64,000 nt of DNA from Nonomuraea montanisoli (GCF_013363975.1 NZ_JABWGN010000007.1:124001-188000), one strand, 5' to 3'; positions 25,437-33,488 are shown, numbered from the stretch's first letter. Made by a program: numbers and translations. The notes: generated from the letters alone by a model not told the origin.

Positions 25437-26674
25437 CACATGTCCTCCGCGCCCGTGCGGGCGATGTCGCTGCGGTGGAAGGAGCCGCGGAGCCGGATCC
25501 GCGCCACCAGGTCGTAGGCGTTGCGCCGTGCGGTGCGCTGGTCGGGGCCGGTGCCCACGACGCTGAGCACCCGCCCGCCGTCGGAGACCACCTCGCCGTC
25601 CACGCGCCGCGTGCCGGCGTGGATCACGTACGCGCCGTCCGTGGGCTCCAGCCCCTCGATCGGGTCGCCCTTGGTCGGCGCCTCCGGGTAGCCCTCGGCC
25701 GCCACGACCACGGTCACCGCGGACCCGTCGTGGAAGGCGGGCTCGGGGTGCTCGGCCAGCGCGCCCGTCGCGCAGGCCAGCAGCAGCCCGCCGAGCGGCG
25801 TCTCCAGCCGGTCGAGCAGCACCTGCGCCTCCGGGTCGCCGAAGCGCGCGTTGAACTCCACCACCTTCGGCCCCTTGGCGGTCAGCGCCAGGCCGACGTA
25901 TAGGACGCCCTGGTACGGCAGGCCGCGCCCGGCCAGCTCGCCGATCGTCGGGTGGACGACCTCGCGCATCACCTGCTCGGTCAGCCCGTCGGGCGCCCAG
26001 GGCAGCGGGGTGTAGGCGCCCATGCCGCCCGTGTTGGGGCCCTGGTCGCCGTCGTAGGCGCGCTTGAAGTCCTGGGCGGGCTGCAGCGCCACCGCGGTCT
26101 TCCCGTCGCACAGCGCGAACAGCGAGACCTCCGGACCGTCCAGGAACTCCTCGACCACCACCCGCTCGCAGGAACGCGCGTGCTCCAGCGCCCGGTCGCG
26201 GTCGTTGGTCACGACCACGCCCTTGCCGGCGGCCAGCCCGTCGTCCTTGACCACGTACGGCGCGCCGAACTCGTCGAGCGCCGCGGCCGCCTCCTCCGGT
26301 GTCACGCAGGTGCGGGCCCGCGCGGTGGGAACCCCGGCGGCGGCCATGACGTCCTTGGCGAACGACTTCGAGCCCTCGATCATCGCCGCTTCGCTGGACG
26401 GCCCGAAGCACGGGATCCCGGCGGCGCGCACGGCGTCGCCCACCCCGGCGACGAGCGGCGCCTCCGGCCCGACCACGACCAGGTCGGCGCCGATCCGCGT
26501 GGCCAGCCCGGCCACTTGCCCGGGGTCGGTGGGGGTGACGGCGTGCAGGGTGGCGACCTCCTCGATGCCCGGATTGCCCGGGGCGCAGTGGAGCTCGGTG
26601 ACCTGGGGGTCGAGTTTGAGCGAGCGGCACAGGGCGTGCTCACGCCCGCCGGATCCGATGACTAGTACGCGCAC
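25436..26674 (-). CDS. purD: Phosphoribosylamine-glycine ligase (GAR synthetase)
   Basis: 412 residues from GTG 26674. It makes glycinamide ribonucleotide from phosphoribosylamine, glycine and ATP. The ATP-grasp architecture is intact: VLVIGSGGREHALCRSL, the Rossmann-like N-domain with VVVGPEAPLVAGV, KDDGLAAGKGVVV in the ATP-binding part, DFKRAYDGDQGPNTGGMGAY and VEFNARFGDPEAQ with the metal-binding Glu/Asn. It is the first gene of the purD-purC unit. No obvious ribosome site precedes the GTG. Confidence 0.97.
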   Translation of the reverse strand: MRVLVIGSGGREHALCRSLKLDPQVTELHCAPGNPGIEEVATLHAVTPTDPGQVAGLATRIGADLVVVGPEAPLVAGVGDAVRAAGIPCFGPSSEAAMIEGSKSFAKDVMAAAGVPTARARTCVTPEEAAAALDEFGAPYVVKDDGLAAGKGVVVTNDRDRALEHARSCERVVVEEFLDGPEVSLFALCDGKTAVALQPAQDFKRAYDGDQGPNTGGMGAYTPLPWAPDGLTEQVMREVVHPTIGELAGRGLPYQGVLYVGLALTAKGPKVVEFNARFGDPEAQVLLDRLETPLGGLLLACATGALAEHPEPAFHDGSAVTVVVAAEGYPEAPTKGDPIEGLEPTDGAYVIHAGTRRVDGEVVSDGGRVLSVVGTGPDQRTARRNAYDLVARIRLRGSFHRSDIARTGAEDM

Positions 26675-26871
26675 CCGCCCATTCTCGCAGCTACCGCCGT
26701 CCGCCCTCCTTGTGGGCGGCTCGTCACGGGATCGCGGGCGGGCAGTCGAATTACCGGAAAGGGGGCCGGCTGTTGGTGAACTTCTCCCTGCTGACCCGGG
26801 CGCCGGCCGGGTATCGTCGGTTTGGTTCCCCTTGCCTGTGGTAGCTTAGGGCGGCTATGTGCGTCTCGTGT

Positions 26872-26959
26872 GATTGGAGGTGGTCCGGGATGAATCCTGG
26901 TGATCCCAGCAGTACGTGCTCGTTCACGTACACCCCATGTACCCCCGACCACTCCAATC
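26872..26959 (+). ncRNA. Nested RNA hairpin in the corA leader
   Basis: The arms 26872-26889 (GATTGGAGGTGGTCCGGG) and 26944-26959 (CCCGACCACTCCAATC) pair over 16 bp with two single-base bulges. Inside sits a perfect 7-bp hairpin, GTACGTG (26912-26918) with CACGTAC (26925-26931), and a short CTGG/CCAG hairpin at 26897-26909. The outer stem sequesters the GGAGG of the small leader ORF at 26890. The shape suggests a regulated leader; I do not recognise a named riboswitch class. Confidence 0.55.
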
Positions 26960-26970
26960 CGGCAGCCTGA
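26890..26970 (+). CDS. 26-codon leader ORF upstream of corA
   Basis: ATG 26890 follows a perfect GGAGG (26876-26880) with a 9-bp spacer. The product begins MNPGDPSSTC and ends PDHSNPAA: six prolines and three acidic or amide-rich spots in 26 residues. Pro/acidic-rich leader peptides upstream of Mg2+ transporter genes (for example mgtL of Salmonella) sense Mg2+ through ribosome instability or stalling. The same logic is plausible here because the next gene, 83 bp on, is corA. The ORF lies inside the nested hairpin, so its translation would remodel the RNA. Function is inferred. Confidence 0.5.
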   Translation: MNPGDPSSTCSFTYTPCTPDHSNPAA

Positions 26971-27036
26971 TCGTGCCTCCACGCATTCGCCATTGATTGA
27001 GGTGACCTTTCGTCGCGCGTGGAGCGTGCCAGGTCG

Positions 27037-27053
27037 GGCGGAAAGGGACCGCC
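27037..27053 (+). promoter_or_regulatory. corA ribosome site in the loop of a small hairpin
   Basis: GGCGG (27037-27041) and CCGCC (27049-27053) flank AAAGGGA and end exactly at the corA ATG. The Shine-Dalgarno-like AAGGGA is therefore shown in a 7-nt loop; alternative pairing with the upstream leader could hide it. Confidence 0.45.
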
Positions 27054-28157
27054 ATGCGCTCGTCCACGCTTTTCCGTCGCATCAACCGTCACCCTGTCCA
27101 GCCTCACCCGCAGGCCCGGCTCGGCAAGTCGTTGCCTGAGGTGCACGTGCCCCACTCCATCGTCGAGTACGGCGCGTACATCGACGGCGTGAAGAGCGGC
27201 GCCGTCGGCATCCCCGAGTCGCTGCGGCTCGTCCGCGAGCACAACGCCGCCGCGGCCAAGCCCTCCGCCTTCCTCTGGGTCGGCCTGCACGAGCCCGAGG
27301 CGCCCGAGGTCGAGTGGCTGGCCGAGGTCTTCGGCCTGCACCCGCTGGCCGTCGAGGACGCCGTCAAGGCCCACCAGCGTCCCAAGGTGGAGCGCTACGG
27401 CGACTCCCTGTTCATGGTCCTCAAGACCATCGCGTACCTGGACCACGACGAGCTCACCGCCACCAGCGAGATCATCGCCACGGGCGAGATCATGGTGTTC
27501 CTGGGCGCCGACTTCGTGGTGACCGTACGGCACGGCGAGCACTGCCCCCTCGCGGAGGTGCGCGAGCGCCTCGAAGAGCGCCCCGAGCTGATCAAGCGCG
27601 GCCCGGCCGGCGTGCTGCACGCGATCTCCGACCACGTCGTCGACCGCTACCTCCAGGTGGCCGACCTCATGCAGATGGAGCTGGAAGAGGTCGAGGCCAC
27701 GGTCTTCGCCGACGTCAGCTCCCGCGACATCAACCGCATCTACCAGCTCAAGCGGGAGATGATCGAGCTCAAGCGGGCGGTCACGCCGCTCCAGAGCCCC
27801 ATGGCCGCCCTCCCGCAGCGGCGCGTCATCCCCTCCGAGATGCGCGAGTACTTCCGTGACGTCGGCGACCACCTCTCCCGAGTGTGCGAGCAGGTCGAGT
27901 CCTCGAACGAGCTGTGCAGCTCCATCCTCCAGGCGGCCCTGGCCCGCTCGAACGCCCTCGCCAACGAGGACATGCGCAAGATCTCGTCCTGGGTCGCCAT
28001 CCTCGCCGTCCCGACGATGATCGCCGGCATCTACGGCATGAACTTCGACTTCATGCCCGAGACCAAGCAGGTCTGGGGCTACCCGGCGGTCGTGGCCGTG
28101 ATGATCACGGCTTGCGTGCTGCTGCATCGCGGCTTCCGCCGCAACGGCTGGCTCTGA
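27054..28157 (+). CDS. corA: CorA-type magnesium/cobalt channel
   Basis: 367 residues. The N-terminal cytoplasmic domain (LHPLAVEDAVKAHQRPKVERY, VTVRHGEH) is followed by a long helical stalk (DINRIYQLKREMIELKRAV) and two C-terminal membrane helices. The pore signature GMN is at residues 328-330 in IYGMNFDFMPE, and the protein ends with a basic tail. CorA pentamers move Mg2+ (and Co2+) across the plasma membrane and close when cytosolic Mg2+ binds the stalk. The long leader with a structured small ORF suggests an added RNA-level control. A dispersed repeat follows the stop codon. Confidence 0.95.
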   Translation: MRSSTLFRRINRHPVQPHPQARLGKSLPEVHVPHSIVEYGAYIDGVKSGAVGIPESLRLVREHNAAAAKPSAFLWVGLHEPEAPEVEWLAEVFGLHPLAVEDAVKAHQRPKVERYGDSLFMVLKTIAYLDHDELTATSEIIATGEIMVFLGADFVVTVRHGEHCPLAEVRERLEERPELIKRGPAGVLHAISDHVVDRYLQVADLMQMELEEVEATVFADVSSRDINRIYQLKREMIELKRAVTPLQSPMAALPQRRVIPSEMREYFRDVGDHLSRVCEQVESSNELCSSILQAALARSNALANEDMRKISSWVAILAVPTMIAGIYGMNFDFMPETKQVWGYPAVVAVMITACVLLHRGFRRNGWL

Positions 28158-28162
28158 AGAGG

Positions 28163-28443
28163 CTTGGGGGGCGCTTCGCCTTCTTGGGGCGCTTCGCGCA
28201 AAGGGCTTCGCTTCGGGGCGCTTCGCACAAAGGGCTTCGCTTCGGGGCGCTTCGCACAAAGGGCTTCGCTTCGGGGCGCTTCGCACAAAGGGCTTCGCTT
28301 CGGGGCGCTTCGCGCCTTGGGGCTCAGACGTCCTCCCAGCCGGGGCGGGCCCCGGCCCCTGTCGGCCCTCGCTCCGCTCGGACGCCTTGCCGGGGGCTTC
28401 GCCCCAGGTGGGGGCCTACCGGCCCCCACACCCCCGGTCCTCG
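28163..28443 (+). repeat. Dispersed GC-rich hairpin repeat, copy 1, with 29-bp tandem units
   Basis: After corA lie four near-identical 29-bp units marked by GGGCTTCGCTTC at 28203, 28232, 28261 and 28290, containing CTTCG tetraloop-like miniature stems. They run into a block (about 28320-28443) that is repeated nearly base for base at 39893-40014 in the same orientation. That block holds a GGGGC-TTCG-CCCC hairpin and a perfect 8-bp stem, TGGGGGCC/GGCCCCCA with TACC loop. It is probably a REP-like intergenic element with terminator or mRNA-end properties; not coding. Confidence 0.85.
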
Positions 28444-28479
28444 GCCGTCTAGGTCCTGGTTCAGAAGCGGATCACTTGG

Positions 28480-28702
28480 GTGGTGTTCCGAGATGATCTT
28501 TGTGTGTGTCTGGGAGATCTGACCGCCGCGCAGTGGGTGATGCTGGAGCCGCTGTTGCCGATAGGCAGGAAAGCGGGCCGTCCGCCGGTCTGGGCGTGCG
28601 GCAGCTCACCGACGGGATCCGCTGGCGACTTCGTACTGGCGTGCCATGGCCTTCCGCTACGAAGCGACCGTGCACATCGCCTGCATCTACGAGTGGTTGT
28701 GA
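28480..28702 (+). pseudogene. Internally deleted IS5-type transposase remnant
   Basis: The first part encodes DLTAAQWVMLEPLLPIGRKA and GRPPVW, the N-terminus of IS5-family transposases (DUF4096). A frameshift near 28600 moves the continuation RQLTDGIRWRLRTGVPW to another frame. This joins directly to a short reading frame with FRYEATVHIACIYEWL and a stop (28648-28702), which resembles the transposase C-terminus. The catalytic core in between is missing. It is a dead, shrunken insertion sequence between corA and the hypothetical gene at 28778. Confidence 0.75.
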
Positions 28703-28777
28703 CCGCGCTCTCGGCCGCGGCTGAAATCCTGCACAATCTGTTCAGCGGTGACCTGCGCGTCTGGAAAGGTGCCGATA

Positions 28778-29119
28778 GTGGGGCGCGAGTACATCCCGCT
28801 GAAGGCGGAGAACGAGGGCGGCGAACTCATCGTGGAGCCGTCCGAGGACGCCCTCCACGAGATGATCATTGAGCTCGCCCTCCCCGACAACACCTTCGTC
28901 ATCGTCGAACCAGACGAAGACGACCCCACCTGGTTCGCCTCAGTCGCCCGCCTCGACGATGGCACCGACGAGGTCGAATACCGCGACCCGCTTCGCCGGT
29001 ATCACCGCCTTGACACCGCGACCGACCCGAGCCGTATCGCTTCCGACGTCACCGTCTGGACCGCTCAGGCATCGCGAGCACACGCAGCCCTCAGCCGAGA
29101 CTCCTCACCTGATTTCTGA
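28778..29119 (+). CDS. Hypothetical acidic protein
   Basis: 113 residues from GTG 28778, preferred because GGAAAGG ends 8 bp upstream; GTG codons at 28748 and 28769 are alternatives. The protein is acidic and mostly soluble, with GGELIVEPSEDALHEMI, VIVEPDEDDPTWFASVA and TDEVEYRDPLRRYHRL. The size and pattern (small alpha/beta, WF motif) could fit an immunity-type protein, but I recognise no family. It stands alone beside transposase debris, so acquisition by transfer is possible. Confidence 0.55.
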   Translation: MGREYIPLKAENEGGELIVEPSEDALHEMIIELALPDNTFVIVEPDEDDPTWFASVARLDDGTDEVEYRDPLRRYHRLDTATDPSRIASDVTVWTAQASRAHAALSRDSSPDF

Positions 29120-29441
29120 AACAGAGGCCCTAGGTCCCGGCACCCGATCCACGGACCTCGCGCGACGAGGCCCTGCGAAAATCCCGGATGTGCTGTGGAG
29201 GAGTGAAGGCAGGCGCGCCAAGACGGAAACCGGAGAGTCGGCGTAAGGGGGATGTGCCGAGAGGCCGGTCAGGAGTGAACGCCTGGGAGACCCGCCAAGA
29301 CGGCACTCGTGAGAGGCGGCGCGCACGTGAGAGGCGGCGCGCACGCCGCGCTCCCACGCTCGCCCGGAAGTCCACGATTGACCGTTCTTCCTGTTCAGCC
29401 GCCATGTCATCAGAGTCGGCGCTCGGCAGGCGGACGGGCGT
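29120..29441. other. Intergenic stretch with an 18-bp tandem duplication
   Basis: No convincing gene. GTGAGAGGCGGCGCGCAC occurs twice in direct succession at 29310-29327 and 29328-29345. The rest is ordinary GC-rich sequence between the hypothetical gene and the convergent flavoprotein gene. Confidence 0.6.
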
Positions 29442-30683
29442 TCATGCGGTGGCGGGGGCGGCCTTCTCCTCGGACTCCTCGAAGCGGGGGAAGAAGGGCA
29501 GCTCGACGTGGACGCGGTCGGCGGCGGCGAGGATCGTCGAGGCGTCGTCGACCGGCGGGTGGATGTGCTGGTTGATCCGCTGCTTGATGTCCGCGCCCTC
29601 GGCGCCCGAGGCCATCACCTTGCGGTCCCAGCCCCGGGTGAAGATCGCGCCGGCGCCGCCCAGGTCCAGGCAGGTGACGTACGGGCCGGGGGTGAAGTCG
29701 CGCAGCGGCAGGCCGAGCAGGTCGGCGGCCGCGTTGTACCCGGCGACCTTGCCGAGCGGGGTGGCGTGCTGGCAGGCCTGCATGACCGTGTGCTCGGCGT
29801 CGAACGGCGCCGCGGCCGTGTCCCCGGCGACGAACACCTCGGGAAGGGCGCGCAGCCGCTGGTCCACCGGCACCCGGCCGAGGTGGTCGAGGTCGTCGGA
29901 GATCTGGCGGGTGAGCTCGCTGGCCCGCATCCCCGCGGACCAGACCACCGCGTCCGCCTCGACCTTGGTGCCGTCGGAGAGGACGGCGTACCCGTCGCCG
30001 ACCCCCGTCACCGTCGTGCCGAGGCGGCGTTCGACGCCCAGCTCGTCCAGGGCCGCCTCGATCGCCTCGCGCGGACCCGGTCCGAGCTGGTCCCCGACCA
30101 TCTCCGACCGGTCCACCAGCAGCACCCGGCCCCGGGCGGCCAGGGCGGTCGCGGCTTCGAGGCCGACGAATCCGGCGCCGACGACCACCGCGGAACAGTC
30201 TTCCCGGCCGCGCAGATGCTCGGTGAGCCGCCGGGCCCCGTCCAGGGTGTCGATGTCGAAGAGCTGTTCGGCGCCGGGCAGGCCCTCCGGCTGCACGAGC
30301 TTGCTGCCCGCCGCCAGTACCAGGCGGTCGTAGCCGATCTCCTTATCGTCGGCCACCACCACGCGGCGGTCGGTGTCGATCGTGCTCACCGAGGCCCGCA
30401 GGTGCTCGACGCCGATCGGGTCGAGGATCCTGCCGAGCTTCACCTTGGCCAGGTCCGGCTCCGGCTCGTACAGACGTGGCCGCAGCACCAGGTGCTCGTT
30501 CGGCGCGACGAGCGTGATGCGCAGGTCGGCGCGTGCCGGTGCCTCCGAGTATGCGGGTGATGCGCCCGCGCGGGCCGGTGCCGCTCCCGCGTGGGCCGGT
30601 GCCGCTCCCGCGCGGGCCAGCGCCGCTCCGGCCGCGCTCCACACGCCCGCGAAACCGCCTCCGATGATCACAACGTGTGCCAC
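29442..30683 (-). CDS. NDH-2-like NAD(P)/FAD oxidoreductase
   Basis: 413 residues from GTG 30683, with GAGAGGA 8 bp upstream. Two dinucleotide folds are present: FAD (VVIIGGGFAGVWSA) and NAD (SAVVVGAGFVGLEAATAL). It also has PDEVFVAGD-like EVFVAGDTAAA and a C-terminal region with TCLDLGGAGAIFTRGWDR, as in type II NADH dehydrogenases; it lacks an obvious membrane segment. Between the first beta strand and the second, about 25 residues of AGAAPA-type repeats are inserted, encoded by 21-bp units (about 30559-30622). It follows the ECF41 sigma gene by 66 bp and is probably its target, an arrangement typical of ECF41 loci. Confidence 0.85.
   Translation of the reverse strand: MAHVVIIGGGFAGVWSAAGAALARAGAAPAHAGAAPARAGASPAYSEAPARADLRITLVAPNEHLVLRPRLYEPEPDLAKVKLGRILDPIGVEHLRASVSTIDTDRRVVVADDKEIGYDRLVLAAGSKLVQPEGLPGAEQLFDIDTLDGARRLTEHLRGREDCSAVVVGAGFVGLEAATALAARGRVLLVDRSEMVGDQLGPGPREAIEAALDELGVERRLGTTVTGVGDGYAVLSDGTKVEADAVVWSAGMRASELTRQISDDLDHLGRVPVDQRLRALPEVFVAGDTAAAPFDAEHTVMQACQHATPLGKVAGYNAAADLLGLPLRDFTPGPYVTCLDLGGAGAIFTRGWDRKVMASGAEGADIKQRINQHIHPPVDDASTILAAADRVHVELPFFPRFEESEEKAAPATA
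30559..30622. repeat. About three 21-bp in-frame repeat units in the oxidoreductase gene
   Basis: Imperfect units of the form GCGGGCCGGTGCCGCTCCCGC encode Ala/Gly/Pro repeats placed in the dinucleotide-binding region. Copy changes keep the frame. Confidence 0.8.
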
Positions 30684-30749
30684 TGTCTCGTCCTCTCAGC
30701 CTGCCCCCCGGAGGATCGGGGGATTCGGCAGGGAGACAAGACAGCGGGC

Positions 30750-31622
30750 TCAGATGTGACCGAGGCGAGCGAACTTGTCCGGATTGGCCAGTCTCCTGAA
30801 CACCGTGATCCGCCCGTCGACCACCTCCACGGTGTCGAGCCAGACCAACTCGCCGCCGAGGAGAGTCGCCAGAGCCGGGTGCCCGTTCACCTCGATGACC
30901 TGGAACCCGTCGGGACGTCTGATCTCGACCTGCCTGACCGCCAGCAGAGCGATCCGTTCGGCGCCCCGGACCGGCCTGCGCGCCGCCGTCGCCTTGCCGC
31001 CGCCGTCGGCGACGTAGACGGCCTCGGGATGCAGCAGCTCGACGAGCCCGGCCATGTTTCCCGCGTCGGCCGCCGCCTTGAACGCCTTGAGCACGCGTTC
31101 GGTCTCGGCCCTGGACGCCCGGGGCCGCTCCTCGACCGCGGCGACCCGCGCCCGCGCGCGGGAGGCGAGCTTCCGGCTCGCGGCGGGCGTGCCGCCGAGC
31201 ACCTCGGCGATCCGGCCGAACGGGAAGCCGAAGACGTCGTGCAGCACCAGCGCGACGCGTTCGGCGGGGGTGAGCGTCTCCATGACCACCAGCATCGCGG
31301 TGCTCACCGACTCGTCCATGAGCACCTGGGTGCCGGCGTCGGGCCCGGTCAGCAGGGGTTCGGGCAGCCAGGAGCCGACATAGGACTCGCGCCGGACGCG
31401 CGCCGACTTCAGCACGTTGTACGAGGTCCGGGCCGCCAGGGTCACCAGCCAGGCCCGCAGGTCCCGTACCTCGGACAGGTCGGCGGTGGCGGCGCGCAAC
31501 CAGACCTCCTGCGTCACGTCCTCGGCCTCGGCCACGGTGCCGAGGATCCGGTAGGCCGCCCCGAAGACCGCGGGGCGATGCGCTTCCCAGGCGGCCTCCG
31601 CCAACGGGCCGGTCAACTCCAC
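30750..31622 (-). CDS. ECF41-type RNA polymerase sigma factor with SnoaL-like C-terminus
   Basis: 290 residues. Sigma region 2 (AYRILGTVAEAEDVTQEVWLRA) and region 4 (LTPAERVALVLHDVFGFPFGRIAEVLG) are joined by the ECF41 hallmark WLPEPL. A C-terminal SnoaL-like domain follows with DGGGK and the terminal NPDKF motif. In this group the C-terminal domain binds region 2/4 and acts as a built-in anti-sigma device, so no separate anti-sigma gene is expected, and none is present. The downstream oxidoreductase is its likely target. I looked for, but did not find, an obvious TGTCACA-type promoter before either gene. Confidence 0.95.
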   Translation of the reverse strand: MELTGPLAEAAWEAHRPAVFGAAYRILGTVAEAEDVTQEVWLRAATADLSEVRDLRAWLVTLAARTSYNVLKSARVRRESYVGSWLPEPLLTGPDAGTQVLMDESVSTAMLVVMETLTPAERVALVLHDVFGFPFGRIAEVLGGTPAASRKLASRARARVAAVEERPRASRAETERVLKAFKAAADAGNMAGLVELLHPEAVYVADGGGKATAARRPVRGAERIALLAVRQVEIRRPDGFQVIEVNGHPALATLLGGELVWLDTVEVVDGRITVFRRLANPDKFARLGHI

Positions 31623-31775
31623 CCTCGGCCTCCTGCCCCCCGGACGAGTGATCGGCCTCCGATCCTAGGCACACCGATTCCCGCGTCATGACGGGGGCGC
31701 TTCGCCCTCGATGCGAAGAAAGACAAGGGTGACGTAGTTCACAATGTGGAAGCGGCGGGCATTAGGGTGGCCCGC

Positions 31776-32573
31776 GTGAACCCGCGTGAGGTGGCCCCCG
31801 GCCGATTATCGCGCCTGGTGGCGCGCATCCGCTCAGCAGCACTCGTCGGGAGCATGGGCGGGCGGCGCCCCGCCCCGCTCGTCGAAGCGGCCGTTCTGCT
31901 GCTCGTGATCCTGCTCTTCTCACGGCTTCACGCCGCCGTCGGGAAGGACGCCGCGGTCGCCACCGCCGACGCTCTGGCCCTGCAGTCCATGGAACGAGCC
32001 CTCCACCTGGACATCGAGCTGGGGGCGAACCGGTGGCTGACCGAGCATCCGGCCCTCATCCAGCCGGCGGTGTACTACTACCGCCTGTACTACCTCGTGA
32101 TCGTCGGTGTGCTGGTGTGGGTCTTCGTCCGGCACGCCGAGGTCTACGCCGAGGTCCGCCGGACCCTCGTCGCGATGACCGTCCTCGTGCTGCCCGTCTA
32201 CTGGGCGGTGCCCATGTCGCCCCCGCGGTTCGCCCTGCCGGGCGTCGTCGACATCATCGCCGAGCACGACATCCTGGGCGGCCACGCCTCACGAGAGGTC
32301 GAGAACGGCCAGAACGTGTACTCGGCGATGCCCAGCATGCACGTGGGGTGGTCGCTGTGGTGCGCGTATGCCGTGTGGTGCGCGCTGCGGAGGTCGCATC
32401 CGCGGCTGGCGTCGCTGCCGTGGATCTTTCCGCTGGGCATGGTGGCCGTCGTGATCATCACGGGCAACCACTACGTGCTCGACATCGCCGGCAGCGTCGC
32501 CCTGCTGGCGGTCTCCATCGCCGTCGCGGCGGCGTGCGGTCGCCTGGCCGAGCGCCGGCGTGCTCGCGACTGA
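31776..32573 (+). CDS. PAP2-family membrane phosphatase/phosphotransferase
   Basis: 265 residues from GTG 31776; TAGGGT ends 7 nt before it (leaderless-type start), and GTG 31746 is the alternative. Five or six membrane helices carry a PAP2 active site in two parts: YSAMPSMHVGWSLWC and GNHYVLDIAGSVA, with PMSPPRF between. This is the arrangement of the inositol-phosphate transferase/Aur1-like PAP2_3 subgroup. It may act on lipid or prenyl phosphates at the outer face of the membrane; the substrate is unknown. Confidence 0.88.
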   Translation: MNPREVAPGRLSRLVARIRSAALVGSMGGRRPAPLVEAAVLLLVILLFSRLHAAVGKDAAVATADALALQSMERALHLDIELGANRWLTEHPALIQPAVYYYRLYYLVIVGVLVWVFVRHAEVYAEVRRTLVAMTVLVLPVYWAVPMSPPRFALPGVVDIIAEHDILGGHASREVENGQNVYSAMPSMHVGWSLWCAYAVWCALRRSHPRLASLPWIFPLGMVAVVIITGNHYVLDIAGSVALLAVSIAVAAACGRLAERRRARD

Positions 32574-32609
32574 GCGTCCGGGAAAGCCGGTGCCGTCCCG
32601 GATGGCGGC

Positions 32610-33488
32610 TCAGTCAGGCATGTCGTACCACTGCGGTTGGGGATGCGGGCTCGGAGCGGGGCCCGCGTCCTTGCCGGCGGTCACGTACAGGTCGACGGTG
32701 TCGGAGCTGCTGAAGCGGGTCGACGCCACGGTCCAGGCGCCCTTGACCCGGCTCGCCGGCACGGCTTCGTCGAACCAGCCGCCGTCGCTGTACTGCCACA
32801 TCAGCCGGTAGCCGGCCTTGAGCCCGCGCCGGCGCAGCTCGGCCCGTACGTCCGCCACCGCCTTGCCGTGGCTGACGTACCCGGACAGAGCCTCCTCGCC
32901 CTCCGGACCCCCGGGCCCTTCGTCGACGTACGGCTCACCCGGCCTGGCGGGGCGACCGACGCCGAACACCACGCGGCCGGGGAAGTCGGCCGGCATCCAG
33001 ACCTTCGCGCAGAACGCCGACGAGCACGGTTCGATGCTCTGGGTGCCGATGCTGCCGTGCCACATGAAGCCGCCCGGGACGATGGGGCCGATCAGCTTCC
33101 CCACCTCGGACGGCGCCACCGGGATCACCTTCACCGTGACGTTCAGCCCGACCGCCCGGAACGCCTCCTCGAACCGGCGGCGGTCGGCCGTGGGATCGGT
33201 GATGTTCACGCTGAAGTACTCGTCGGTCTTCTTGATGGAGACGGCCGCGTTGGCGTAACTGGTCGCCGGCCCGCCCACCAGGCCGGCGCCGACGGCGATC
33301 GCCACGGCCGTCGCCGTGGCGGCGAGACCCAGCACCAGCCCCCGGCCCACCCTGCGGCGGGGCCGTGCCACGGCGAGCCGCTCCCGCTCCTCGGACATGA
33401 TCGCGTGCATGAGCCCCTGAGCCTCCGGTGCGGCGGCCTCTCCGGCGAGGTCCCTGTCGTGGACGCGGGCGATGTCGGCGAGATTCAC
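32610..33488 (-). CDS. Single-pass membrane protein paired with an ECF sigma factor
   Basis: 292 residues. A short cytoplasmic N-terminus with a helical segment (ADIARVHDRDLAGEAAAPEAQ) precedes a membrane helix (about 49-70, GLVLGLAATATAVAIAVGAG) and a large extracytoplasmic domain with GFMWHGSIGTQSIEPCSSAFC and YSDGGWFDEAV. The ATG overlaps the sigma gene stop (ATGA), so it is translationally coupled and probably an anti-sigma-type partner or sensor, although no zinc-finger HxxxCxxC motif is visible. The fold of the exported domain is unknown to me. Confidence 0.75.
   Translation of the reverse strand: MNLADIARVHDRDLAGEAAAPEAQGLMHAIMSEERERLAVARPRRRVGRGLVLGLAATATAVAIAVGAGLVGGPATSYANAAVSIKKTDEYFSVNITDPTADRRRFEEAFRAVGLNVTVKVIPVAPSEVGKLIGPIVPGGFMWHGSIGTQSIEPCSSAFCAKVWMPADFPGRVVFGVGRPARPGEPYVDEGPGGPEGEEALSGYVSHGKAVADVRAELRRRGLKAGYRLMWQYSDGGWFDEAVPASRVKGAWTVASTRFSSSDTVDLYVTAGKDAGPAPSPHPQPQWYDMPD

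Noticed and set aside
24600..26630. 676-codon minus frame joining purC to a frame across purD
   Set aside because: The purC part is genuine from 25436; the upstream part is an out-of-frame reading of purD.
26872..26959. tRNA or known riboswitch (ydaO, M-box) before corA
   Set aside because: No cloverleaf, and none of the conserved cores of those riboswitches is visible.
26751..28286. 511-codon minus frame across corA
   Set aside because: Antisense to a clear CorA, with repeat-derived ends.
28163..28320. CRISPR-like array in the 29-bp units after corA
   Set aside because: The units are contiguous tandem repeats with no unique spacers, so this is not a CRISPR array.
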